Source: Gastranaerophilus sp944325835 | GTDB lineage: Bacteria; Cyanobacteriota; Vampirovibrionia; Gastranaerophilales; Gastranaerophilaceae | Length of the DNA stretch: 64,000 nt | Assembly: GCA_963931575.1 (NCBI GenBank) | Contig: OZ007029.1 | Coordinates: forward strand, 1,488,001 to 1,552,000 | Reading direction: 5' to 3' | Shown: piece after piece, positions 15,796 to 23,574 of the stretch | Numbering within the stretch: position 1 is the first letter of the stretch | How the letters are laid out: each line of letters begins with the position of its first letter | Position numbers and translations under genes: made by a program | Notes under the pieces: model-generated | What the model saw: only the letters and a program-made list of their open reading frames with translations | What the model was told of the DNA's origin: nothing | Database searches by the model: none

Positions 15796-15829
15796 TATAT
15801 AATACTACATAAGAGAGTATTATATATTG
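15793..15829. promoter_or_regulatory. Perfect 14-bp inverted repeat between pilin-like gene 1 and XRE gene
   Basis: CAATATATAATACT and AGTATTATATATTG are exact reverse complements separated by nine bases. The repeat overlaps the -35 box of the pilin-like gene. A second AGTATT-AA-AATACT palindrome lies at 15837-15850, close to the start of the XRE gene. This arrangement fits a regulator that represses itself and its divergent neighbour. Confidence 0.75.
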
Positions 15830-15864
15830 TTTATGCAGTATTAAAATACTCTTATTATATAGCT

Positions 15865-16083
15865 ATGGAGTATCAGGATTTATTAAACAGGATAGCTTTC
15901 AATATTAAGGTTGAACGGACAATTAAACGGTTAACGCAGGCAAAGCTTGCGGAGTTGATTGGTGTTCACGAAAAATATATCGGGGTCATTGAGGCTGGCA
16001 GACAGAATGTCACACTCAAAACTCTCCACAAGATAGCTAACGCTCTTGACATTGATATCACTAAACTTTTTCAAAATAGATAA
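15865..16083 (+). CDS. Small XRE-family regulator, 72 aa
   Basis: Almost the whole protein is one HTH_3 domain (RLTQAKLAELIGVHEKYIGV, then IEAGRQNVTLKTLHKIANAL), as in restriction-modification controller and phage repressor-like proteins. It is divergent from pilin-like gene 1 with palindromes between them, so autorepression and control of the adhesin are plausible. It is monocistronic; the next 450 bases hold only repeat DNA. Confidence 0.88.
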   Translation: MEYQDLLNRIAFNIKVERTIKRLTQAKLAELIGVHEKYIGVIEAGRQNVTLKTLHKIANALDIDITKLFQNR

Positions 16084-16201
16084 TAAGTGGTTCATCCGGA
16101 CTATTTAAATTAGAATTTCTTGACATTAAAGGGAATAACCAGTGCCTTCACTAAGGCGACAATCCTTTTATCCCTCGCAGAAATAAAAATTTTGTTATGT
16201 T
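16084..16201. other. Spacer between XRE gene and repeat B copy 1
   Basis: About 118 bases with no gene that I can support. A weak inverted word pair (GGGATAA / TTATCCC, around 16130-16175) could form an RNA hairpin ending the XRE transcript. Confidence 0.35.
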
Positions 16202-16497
16202 AAAGCAGTTCTCCGTCGCCTGATTGTCCTGCTCTCGCAGGCCAACCTGCTTACCACTCACAAACGATACTCCATCGTTTGTTCGGCAGAGTGCTGTCTA
16301 CCTCTCACAAAACAATTCACTGGATTGTTTTGCGAGACAGAGTGGTACTCTCTCAAAAGACTCGCTTACGTGAGCGGGAGTTGCTTCGCAACTCATTCAC
16401 GCTCACGTTCCGGTCTTGCTCGACTCACGGAAACGTGCCTCCGTGTCCACAGGACACTGCGCACTCGCTCGCGCTTATCGCGAATCTTTCTCGGACA
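16202..16497 (+). repeat. Dispersed repeat family B, copy 1
   Basis: It begins AAAGCAGTTCTCCGTCGCC and ends CTTTCTCGGACA, like copies at 25729, 26274 and 35723. The inside is a mosaic of small hairpins: CTGCTCTCGCAGG, CAAACGATACTCCATCGTTTG, AACAATTCACTGGATTGTT, GAGTTGCTTCGCAACTC. It includes the landmarks GGCAGAGTGCTGTCTA and CAAAAGACTCG. It is much more GC-rich than the neighbouring genes. It encodes no supportable protein. Confidence 0.8.
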
Positions 16498-16511
16498 GCG
16501 TTAAACGTTGA

Positions 16512-16537
16512 AAAAGCTCCCGAATGGGAGCTTTTTT
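16512..16537. terminator. Terminator at the end of the SNF2 helicase gene
   Basis: AAAAGCTCCC and GGGAGCTTTT form a stem flanked by A and T runs on both sides. The helicase stop codon overlaps it. Confidence 0.85.
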
Positions 16538-19505
16538 ATACAGTCAAAGAGAAAATTTCGTAAATTTCTGCATCTGAAAGTTCTGTAATAATCTTTTCAC
16601 CTTCGTAAACCGCAAGATCCGCAAGTTCTTTTTTACTCTTTAACATTTCATCAATCTTTTCTTCAAATGTTCCGAGCGTTATCAAACGGTGAACCATTAC
16701 GTTTTTATCCTGTCCGATACGGTAAGTACGGTCGGTCGCCTGATCTTCAACCGCAGGGTTCCACCACAGGTCGTAGTGGATTACGTTCGTTGCGCTTGTC
16801 AGGTTCAAACCTGTTCCGCCGGCTTTCAGTGACAAAATCATAATCTTATCGTCATCGTTTTCCTGAAAACGTTTGATAACTTCTTCACGCTGGCCGACAG
16901 TCAGAGAACCGTGGAAGAATAACGGCGTCATATTAAACTCGTGTTCTATAACTTTATAAAGAATATCACCCATTTCACGGTATTGCGTAAATATAAGAGT
17001 TTTTTCACCGCGTTCCAGAATAGTTTCAACAAGCGACATACATTTATCAAGTTTGCCGGACATTTCGCGGCTCATTTCACCGCTTTTAAGGAACTGATAA
17101 GGGTGGTTGCAAATCTGTTTAAGCGCCGTGATAAGTTTAAAGATATTACCGCGGCGGTTAATTCCGGAGAATTCGCTGATTTTTGCCATCATTTCTTCAA
17201 GCGTTTTTTCATACAGAACTGCCTGTGCCTTACTCAGATAGCAATAATCGTTAAGAACAATTTTGTCCGGAAGATCGGAAATAACTTTTTTATCTGTTTT
17301 AAGACGTCTTAAAACAAACGGCGAAACAGAAAGTTTCAGTTTTGCGGCGCGGGAATTTTCCTTGAAGCGTTCAATCGGTATTGCGTAACTTTTCTGGAAT
17401 TCGCGCAGGGTGCCGAGATAGCCCGGATTAATGAAGTCAAAGATGCTCCAGAGTTCAATCAATCTGTTTTCAACTGGCGTACCGGTCATTGCGACTTTAA
17501 TATCGGATTTAAGAAGTTTTATCGCAAGAGTTTGCGCCGTATCAGGGTTTTTAATATTTTGGGCTTCATCAACGATAATCATGCCCCATTGATGTTTCTT
17601 AAACTCTTCAACATCTATTCTCATAATCGCGTAGGTTGTAAGAATTATATCGTGTTTGACATCAAGCTGGCGTTCGGAACCGTGATAGATGACAGCGTCC
17701 ATTGTCGGCGCAAACATCTTTATCTCTTTCATCCAGTTCCCGATTAAGGTTGTCGGGCAGATAACAAGAACCGGTTTATCCAGCTTATTTTCCTCTTTCA
17801 TCTTCAAAATTAAGCTGATAATCTGAATTGTTTTACCCAGCCCCATATCGTCGGCCATACAAACGCCAAAACCTTTGGAAATATTCGTCCACAGCCATTT
17901 CAGACCGGTTTCCTGATAAGGACGCAGGGTTCCCGCAAGCGATTTTGGCGGGGTAACTTCGACCGGTTTATTGAAATCTTTAATAACATTGGCGAAAGCT
18001 TCATCATAGTCAAAGTCATACTGTTTCAACTGACCCGAAACCGAGGCGTGAATAAGTTCCATTCTGGACATTGTTTTGATGTCGGATTTTGCAACCTGTT
18101 CAAAGATTTTTGAGGTTTCGTCTTTGTCGATTAAAATATATTTATTTTTGTATTTGATTAAGCCGTTGGAATTTTTAGTCAGTTCTGCGAACTCTTCAAG
18201 CGAAATCTTTTCATTGCCGAGCGCGATTTCATAAGAGAAATCAAGAATATCATCAAGCGAAATCTTGGATGATGACGGAGTGTTAAAGATATCAGCAAGA
18301 TCCTGAGCGCGTTTTGCTTTAACTTTAGCGTTAATGGACGCACGCGGAATAATAACGTTAACAAGCTCATCCGGCAGAACTACTTCAATCTGCGCTTTTT
18401 GCAGATAGTATGCGGTTTGAGTGATAATCTTATAAACTTCCGTAAGATTCAGATCAAGCGCAAGTTTACTTTCATCCTCAAATAATTCTTCAAGTTCCGG
18501 CATATAACGGATTGCGTAATTCAACTGTTTTTCAACGATTTTAGCGATATCAGAGGACGCTGCGCCGAAAACCTCATCATCAGTATAAAGTTTATCAATA
18601 AGAACTGTTTCGCCGGTCTTGCGATTTTTAATATGAACTTTAAGCTGGAAGAGTTCATCCTCAATTTTTGTAACTTTGAAGAACGGAATAATATCGTATT
18701 TGCCGAGATACAGCTCATCAAACCACTGGTTAAAACTTTCAGCCAGATCCTGATTACGCATCATTGAACGCTGTTCAAGGTCTTTTATCATATAAGTTCC
18801 GGATTTAATATCCTTGAATTTATACGCCTTAATGCCCAAAAATTTATATATTACATAGTTCAAATAATTATAAATGAAATCACGGACAAAATTTTCAGGT
18901 TTTTCGCCGGAAATGAAAAGATTTTCCGGCAAATTTTCTTCAAACTGATTAATAATCCGTGCCAGAGTCTGATTCGTAATAATCGGCTCATAAACAATTC
19001 TGAACATATTTCCGCGGGTTTTGACAGTCGGGATGAAGTACAGTTTTTCAACCAGTTTAAGAACAAAATACGTCAACTTGTTCAGGTAGGTAAAAGTTTC
19101 TGTCATAGCTTCCATTCCGACAATGTTTCCGAACCCGCCGAAATAATCCATAACCATATCAAAATCCATTGCGTAACCGACCTTATTGGCAAGAACAGAT
19201 GAACGCAAACGGAAAAGCGATCCTTTTGACTTCAAATAATAGTCAAAATTATTGGTAGGCGTGACAAAGAAGGACAATTTGCCGTTATTATTCACTAAAA
19301 AGAAATCAGTGTTTCTGGCCGGAGGATTCGGGCTTAAGAAAACTCCCTCAAATTCCTCTTCAATAATCTGGTAAACTAAACTCAAAGTGTAGCGGAAATC
19401 CTTATTTTTAAATCCGTTAGGATTTTCGCTCAGGTTGAAAAAAAGTTCATCAACATCATTCTTTTTAAATGAAAAATCTATATCAAATTTGTCTTTCTCA
19501 GTCAT
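16536..19505 (-). CDS. SNF2/RapA-type ATP-dependent helicase
   Basis: 989 residues. The SNF2_N ATPase lies about 525-800: DDMGLGKTIQIISLILKM is the Walker A region, DEAQNIKNP the DExx box (DEAQ), and MTGTPVENRLIELWSI motif III. The helicase C-terminal domain lies about 840-960, with LSLKAGGTGLNLTSATNVIH and DQATDRTYRIGQ (motif VI). The ~500-residue N-terminal region has no domain I recognise. Related bacterial Snf2 proteins remodel protein-DNA or RNA polymerase-DNA complexes. The ATG follows GTAGGATTT. The gene is close upstream of repeat B and shares its direction with gpmI, ten bases away, so the two may be co-transcribed. Confidence 0.92.
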   Translation of the reverse strand: MTEKDKFDIDFSFKKNDVDELFFNLSENPNGFKNKDFRYTLSLVYQIIEEEFEGVFLSPNPPARNTDFFLVNNNGKLSFFVTPTNNFDYYLKSKGSLFRLRSSVLANKVGYAMDFDMVMDYFGGFGNIVGMEAMTETFTYLNKLTYFVLKLVEKLYFIPTVKTRGNMFRIVYEPIITNQTLARIINQFEENLPENLFISGEKPENFVRDFIYNYLNYVIYKFLGIKAYKFKDIKSGTYMIKDLEQRSMMRNQDLAESFNQWFDELYLGKYDIIPFFKVTKIEDELFQLKVHIKNRKTGETVLIDKLYTDDEVFGAASSDIAKIVEKQLNYAIRYMPELEELFEDESKLALDLNLTEVYKIITQTAYYLQKAQIEVVLPDELVNVIIPRASINAKVKAKRAQDLADIFNTPSSSKISLDDILDFSYEIALGNEKISLEEFAELTKNSNGLIKYKNKYILIDKDETSKIFEQVAKSDIKTMSRMELIHASVSGQLKQYDFDYDEAFANVIKDFNKPVEVTPPKSLAGTLRPYQETGLKWLWTNISKGFGVCMADDMGLGKTIQIISLILKMKEENKLDKPVLVICPTTLIGNWMKEIKMFAPTMDAVIYHGSERQLDVKHDIILTTYAIMRIDVEEFKKHQWGMIIVDEAQNIKNPDTAQTLAIKLLKSDIKVAMTGTPVENRLIELWSIFDFINPGYLGTLREFQKSYAIPIERFKENSRAAKLKLSVSPFVLRRLKTDKKVISDLPDKIVLNDYCYLSKAQAVLYEKTLEEMMAKISEFSGINRRGNIFKLITALKQICNHPYQFLKSGEMSREMSGKLDKCMSLVETILERGEKTLIFTQYREMGDILYKVIEHEFNMTPLFFHGSLTVGQREEVIKRFQENDDDKIMILSLKAGGTGLNLTSATNVIHYDLWWNPAVEDQATDRTYRIGQDKNVMVHRLITLGTFEEKIDEMLKSKKELADLAVYEGEKIITELSDAEIYEIFSLTV

Positions 19506-19515
19506 AAATCCTACA

Positions 19516-21045
19516 CTATTTTTTTATCAACGATTCAGCCGTCATTTCTGCCGGTTTTTCAATACCCATAATATCTAACACGGTCGGTGCAATATTACAT
19601 AATGCCCCTGTTTCTTTTAATTCAACGTTTTTCGGCGCATTGATTAAAACAAACGGAACCTGATTTGTAGTATGCGCGGTCTGCGGTTTGCCGGTTTCTT
19701 CGTTAACCATAACTTCGGAATTGCCGTGGTCTGCGGTGAGAAGCATTACGATATTGTTTTTAACGCAGGCATCAGCGATTTTGCCAACACATTCATCAAC
19801 CACATGGCAAGCTTTAACCGCAGCTTCAAGAACACCTGTGTGCCCGACCATATCAGGATTTGCAAAGTTTACAAGAATAAATCCGTATTCAGGATTGTTA
19901 ATCGCTTCCAGAACTTTTTCACAAACCTCCGGAGCACTCATTTCCGGCTGCATATCGTAAGTCGCAACTTTTGGTGACGGAACAAGAACACGCGTTTCAT
20001 GAGGCTGCGGTTCTTCAACGCCGCCGTTAAAGAAGAACGTTACGTGCGCATATTTTTCGGTTTCAGCCGTTCTGAACTGTTTAACGCCATGCGCTTCAAG
20101 AACATCTCCGAGGATGTTAACCAGTTTTTCTTTCGGGAATGCAACAGGAAAAGTGAAAGTTTCATCATAGCTTGTCATTGTTGTATAATGCAAGTTTTTG
20201 CGAACAGCTTTTCTGTTGAATCCGTCAAAGTTTTCAAACATCATAGCTTTGGAGATTTCTCTTGCTCTATCCGGTCTATAATTGAAGAAAATAATCGCAT
20301 CATCATCGTGGATGCGTGATTCTTCCCCGCCAATTACAGTCGGGAGAACGAATTCATCGTTGTCGCCGCGCGCATAAGAAGCTTTAACGCCTTCAATTGC
20401 GGTTGCAGCGTGTTCACCTTCTCCGAGCAGAAGAGCGTTGTAACCTTTTTCAACACGTTCCCAGCGGTTGTCACGGTCCATAATCCAGTATCTGCCGATT
20501 ACCGTCGCGATTGGCGGAAGATTATATTTTTTCAACTCGTTTTCAACTGTTTCAAGGAAAGTACATGCGCTTTGCGGCGGTGTATCACGACCGTCAAGGA
20601 AAGCGTGTACATAAACTTTTTTCAGACCGTTATCTGCGGCAAGTTTAATCAAGGCAAGAACGTGATCAAGTGAAGAGTGAACCCCGCCGGTTGAAACAAG
20701 CCCGTAAATATGTAATGCGGAATTATGTGTTTTAGCGTGGTTAATAGCGTCAAGAAGTCTTGGATTAGTGAAGAAAGAGCCGTCTTTAATCGCGTTGTTA
20801 ATTCTTGACAAATCCTGATAAACAATTCTTCCGGCACCTAAATTAAGGTGTCCGACTTCGCTGTTACCCATTTGACCTTTTGGCAGACCTACATTTTCGC
20901 CGTCTGCATAGATTTTAATAAACTTATTTTCTTTTTCTAATTTTTCAACATGAACAGGGTTGGAAAGCAGGGTAGCATCATACTTTTTGCTGCCTGTAGA
21001 AATGCCCCAGCCGTCCATAATGCATAATAAAACTCTTTGTGTCAT
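19516..21045 (-). CDS. gpmI: 2,3-bisphosphoglycerate-independent phosphoglycerate mutase
   Basis: 509 residues, family length. It interconverts 3- and 2-phosphoglycerate in glycolysis. The catalytic Ser is in MGNSEVGHLNLGAGR (around 61), the metal-binding N-terminus is CIMDGWG, and the second metal cluster includes NFANPDMVGHTG and TADHGNSEVM. The RBS is GAGGATATTTTAT. It runs head-to-tail with the SNF2 helicase (10-base gap). Confidence 0.97.
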   Translation of the reverse strand: MTQRVLLCIMDGWGISTGSKKYDATLLSNPVHVEKLEKENKFIKIYADGENVGLPKGQMGNSEVGHLNLGAGRIVYQDLSRINNAIKDGSFFTNPRLLDAINHAKTHNSALHIYGLVSTGGVHSSLDHVLALIKLAADNGLKKVYVHAFLDGRDTPPQSACTFLETVENELKKYNLPPIATVIGRYWIMDRDNRWERVEKGYNALLLGEGEHAATAIEGVKASYARGDNDEFVLPTVIGGEESRIHDDDAIIFFNYRPDRAREISKAMMFENFDGFNRKAVRKNLHYTTMTSYDETFTFPVAFPKEKLVNILGDVLEAHGVKQFRTAETEKYAHVTFFFNGGVEEPQPHETRVLVPSPKVATYDMQPEMSAPEVCEKVLEAINNPEYGFILVNFANPDMVGHTGVLEAAVKACHVVDECVGKIADACVKNNIVMLLTADHGNSEVMVNEETGKPQTAHTTNQVPFVLINAPKNVELKETGALCNIAPTVLDIMGIEKPAEMTAESLIKK

Positions 21046-21115
21046 ATAAAATATCCTCTATAAAGCTTTTACAATGGCTAAATTGTAGCAAGAACACACC
21101 CGAAAATCAATCACT

Positions 21116-21142
21116 AAAAAGGCGGGGCTGAAAAGCCCCGCC
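21116..21142 (-). terminator. Terminator of pilin-like gene 2
   Basis: On the minus strand GGCGGGGCT / AGCCCCGCC with a four-base loop is followed by TTTTT, sixteen bases after the stop. Confidence 0.9.
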
Positions 21143-21157
21143 CCGCAATAGTTTTAG

Positions 21158-22297
21158 TTAGTTTCGTTTAACGCATCGCGCCCTTGCGAAACTAACACCG
21201 GTGGTGGCAAGTCCGGGGGTTAATAACCTGTTACCGGTTATCAATGATTGAGTCCAGATTGAAAGAGTTCCGCTTGAATTAACACCTCTTGAGGAAGTGA
21301 GGAACCAGGTGGTTGAAGAATCCTCTAAATTACCTATCAATTTCTTATTAACAAACATGGCCGCAGCTTCATCTTTGTTTGGCAGACGATATTCACTGTC
21401 AAGATTAGAACAATACTGCGAACCTTCAGCAACAGAAAGCCCGTTCTCACCAGTATTCAAATGAGGAATAGGCGCCGCAATCGCGCTATCTGTAGGATAA
21501 AATACCGTAATAAACCCGACATCTTTACCAACAGTATTCGGCCCCTTCGTACCATTCAAATCATATACAAAGTTTGCACAAACCTTTGGCTGCACGACGT
21601 CACCATACGCCGTTGACTGCAAATCAGGACGGCAAAAAGGGTTATAATAAACCACAATACTTTCACCATTAGCCGTTTCAAAAGCAGCAGCTTTTGTGTT
21701 TAACTGGTCATAGTTAAAAGTATTATAGCTATCAGAATAACTCATACTGACCATTTCGGGATTCAACGCCTCCATAGTAAGCGGGAATGAAGATATAACC
21801 CCGCCTGCCAATGTATTAATTTTAGACGAGATACCACAGTCCGGTAAATGGTCACTATCACAAACGTTATTGATTTTTAAAACTTTTGATAAGCCGGCAG
21901 TAACAAAAGTTTCGGCTGCCGTATCCACGGCTGAAGTAGAACTACCTCCTTCAGTAACTGTTCCATAGCCGTTCAAGGCCGGCATTAGCGCGATTGCCTG
22001 TGAAAACCGCGCATAAAGCGCTTTTCTTTGCGTGTTCCATGTCCGCTCGTTGATGTTTCCGGTGAGGCTCGGAAGCGTAATTGCTGCAACAACACCGATT
22101 ATCGTGAGGGATAACAGTATCTCCGCCATGGTGAACGCCAAGCCGCGTGCCAATACCCCTCGGTCATTGCGAGCGGTCGCAGACCGCGTGGCAATCCACT
22201 TAAGAACGCGGCATTTTTCTCTGGATCGCCACGGACTAACGCCCTCGCGATGACAATGTACTGTAGATTCTTGCGTTGAAGTCTCACTCGGGTTCAA
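21158..22297 (-). CDS. Type IV pilin-like protein with DUF1566-like domain, paralogue 2, phase-variable (native ATG at 22364 out of frame)
   Basis: The open body (379 residues from a TTG at 22297) contains LAFTMAEILLSLTIIGVVAA, CDSDHLPDCG, YDLNGTKGPN and a C-terminal YRLPNKDEAAAMFVNKKL...RCVKRN; it is closely related to paralogues 1 and 3. The natural start is probably the ATG at 22364 (MKKQRNVTIC). It lies behind GAGAAAGGATAGAAAG and a TTGACT-17-CATAAT promoter, the same layout as paralogue 3. A run of 14 G follows; at this length translation stops at once (TGA after GGAG). 13 or 16 G would join ATG and body. The region between holds a family D repeat. I read the gene as switched off in this sequence. 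Confidence 0.7.
   Translation of the reverse strand: MNPSETSTQESTVHCHREGVSPWRSREKCRVLKWIATRSATARNDRGVLARGLAFTMAEILLSLTIIGVVAAITLPSLTGNINERTWNTQRKALYARFSQAIALMPALNGYGTVTEGGSSTSAVDTAAETFVTAGLSKVLKINNVCDSDHLPDCGISSKINTLAGGVISSFPLTMEALNPEMVSMSYSDSYNTFNYDQLNTKAAAFETANGESIVVYYNPFCRPDLQSTAYGDVVQPKVCANFVYDLNGTKGPNTVGKDVGFITVFYPTDSAIAAPIPHLNTGENGLSVAEGSQYCSNLDSEYRLPNKDEAAAMFVNKKLIGNLEDSSTTWFLTSSRGVNSSGTLSIWTQSLITGNRLLTPGLATTGVSFARARCVKRN
22162..22255. repeat. Dispersed repeat family D in the leader of pilin-like gene 2
   Basis: It runs from GGTCATTGCGAGCGGTCGC to GCCCTCGCGATGACA, with internal complementary GCGTGGCAATCC and GGATCGCCACGGAC. This is the GTCATTGCGAGG...CCTCGCAATGAC type common in many bacteria. 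Confidence 0.75.
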
Positions 22298-22318
22298 TTG
22301 TAGAACCGGCTCAGCCGG

Positions 22319-22332
22319 CCCCCCCCCCCCCC
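22319..22332 (-). repeat. Poly-G tract, 14 nt (coding strand), pilin-like gene 2
   Basis: 14 consecutive C on the plus strand, G on the coding strand, 33 bases after the ATG at 22364. Length decides the frame: 14 and 15 give early stops; 13 or 16 read through into the pilin body. Such a run in an AT-rich genome is a typical slipped-strand contingency tract. Confidence 0.85.
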
Positions 22333-22412
22333 GTGCAAATTGTTACATTCCTCTGTTTTTTCATCTTTCTATCCTTTCTCGGGTTAATACCCGCTTCTTT
22401 TTATACATATTT

Positions 22413-22441
22413 ATTATGTACTACATTCCTTGATTAGTCAA
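22413..22441 (-). promoter_or_regulatory. Promoter of pilin-like gene 2
   Basis: On the minus strand TTGACT, 17 bases, CATAAT. The same two hexamers and spacing precede paralogue 3 (24841-24869). A small CGGGT-ATTA-ACCCG hairpin follows in the leader mRNA. Confidence 0.75.
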
Positions 22442-22482
22442 GACCGGTAGCAAGGGTTCCATATATAGAGGCCACTCAGTGG

Positions 22483-22506
22483 CAAAGCTCCCTTTCGGGA
22501 GCTTTG
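22483..22506 (-). terminator. Hairpin after the formate/nitrite transporter gene
   Basis: CAAAGCTCCC / GGGAGCTTTG with a four-base loop, 12 bases after the stop of the gene at 22518. The T-run is short. Confidence 0.7.
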
Positions 22507-22517
22507 TTATGTTAAAT

Positions 22518-23408
22518 TTAATTTTTGTGAGGAGCAACATCAGATGCGGCATTTGCATCCGGTCTGATATATGCAGTCCAGAACAACAGAACCATAAATA
22601 CAAACGCACCGACAATGTTACCAAGTGTTACCGGTACAAGGTTCCCCAGCAGGAATGATTTAATATTCAATGTTGCAAGTTGATCTGGTGAAAGCATTGA
22701 TGCCGCAGCAACAGCTTCAACTGATTTTTCCATTAAACCGTCAGAGATAAAGAACATATTTGCAATACTGTGTTCATAACCTGATGCACAGAATGTTGTA
22801 ATCGGGAACACAATTGCAAAAATCTTACCGATAACGGTTTTGGATGAAAATGCCATCCAGATAGCCATACAAACTAACCAGTTACACAAAATACCTCTTG
22901 TGAAAGCTTCCACAAAAGTAAGGTTAACTTTCATATACGCGGTATTAACAGCCATAGCGCCAACTTGTTCGTGGAAGTTATGGCAAAGACCGGTTGCATA
23001 AATTAAGCACGCAATGAGTAAAGAGCCGACAAGATTACCGAAATAAACGATACCCCAGTTTCTCATCAATCTCCAAAAACTCATTTTCTTTTCAATAACA
23101 GAAAAAGTCATCATGACGTTACCAGTAAAAAGTTCTGCACCGGTCAATACAACCATAATCAGGCCGGCAGCGAAAATCATACCGCCTAATAATTTAGTTA
23201 AGCCAAAACCTAACGTTTCTGTTGTACCTGTCATAATAGTCATTGAAACCTGTGCACCAAAAGCGATAAATGCACCTGCCGCAATACTTAATACTAACGT
23301 TTTTATTTTGCCATATCCTGCTTTAGCAGGCATAACTTTTGTTGTAATTTCTTCGGCTACACTTGAAGGGGCAACGCAATCAGTATACTCTTTTTTAATG
23401 TCTTCCAT
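22518..23408 (-). CDS. Formate/nitrite transporter family channel
   Basis: 296 residues with six membrane segments between about 35 and 280. FNT hallmarks: GAFIAFGAQ, ELFTGNVMMT (the first half-helix signature), FGNLVGSLL and CASGYEHSIANMFF (the second signature). FocA/NirC-type pentamers move formate, nitrite or hydrosulphide with protons. The ATG follows GAAAGGAGATTAAAT. It is flanked by two pilin-like genes. A formate channel would suit a fermenting anaerobe, but substrate cannot be read from the sequence alone. Confidence 0.93.
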   Translation of the reverse strand: MEDIKKEYTDCVAPSSVAEEITTKVMPAKAGYGKIKTLVLSIAAGAFIAFGAQVSMTIMTGTTETLGFGLTKLLGGMIFAAGLIMVVLTGAELFTGNVMMTFSVIEKKMSFWRLMRNWGIVYFGNLVGSLLIACLIYATGLCHNFHEQVGAMAVNTAYMKVNLTFVEAFTRGILCNWLVCMAIWMAFSSKTVIGKIFAIVFPITTFCASGYEHSIANMFFISDGLMEKSVEAVAAASMLSPDQLATLNIKSFLLGNLVPVTLGNIVGAFVFMVLLFWTAYIRPDANAASDVAPHKN

Positions 23409-23478
23409 TTTTCTATTTAATCTCCTTTCAGGTGATATTCTATATCGTGAAAATTAAATTACAAGAAGAAATTTAAAA

Positions 23479-23509
23479 AGGCCGGGAACATAATTATTAT
23501 TCCCGACCA
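23479..23509 (-). terminator. Terminator after pilin-like gene 3
   Basis: On the minus strand GGTCGGGAATAA..TTATGTTCCCGGCC forms a stem with one mismatch followed by TTTTT. It lies after the pilin gene and after a duplicated 3' end. Confidence 0.8.
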
Positions 23510-23515
23510 TATTTT

Positions 23516-23535
23516 TAACGCTTTACGCACCAGCC
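23516..23535 (-). repeat. Duplicated 3' end of a pilin-like gene
   Basis: On the minus strand TGGTGCGTAAAGCGTTAA (Trp-Cys-Val-Lys-Arg-stop) occurs here and again as the true end of the gene at 23575. The short stretch between (CCGGGGTCAACCGG, GAACCCGTG) is unrelated to the body. It looks like the tail of a lost or recombined paralogue. Confidence 0.6.
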
Positions 23536-23574
23536 GGGGTCAACCGGCTCTCTTAACTGAACCCGTGCCTGCGG

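Noticed and set aside
22319..22332. Poly-C as an assembly gap artefact
   Set aside because: Two paralogues carry such tracts at the same distance from conserved starts, which an artefact would not explain; exact length may still be wrong by one or two.
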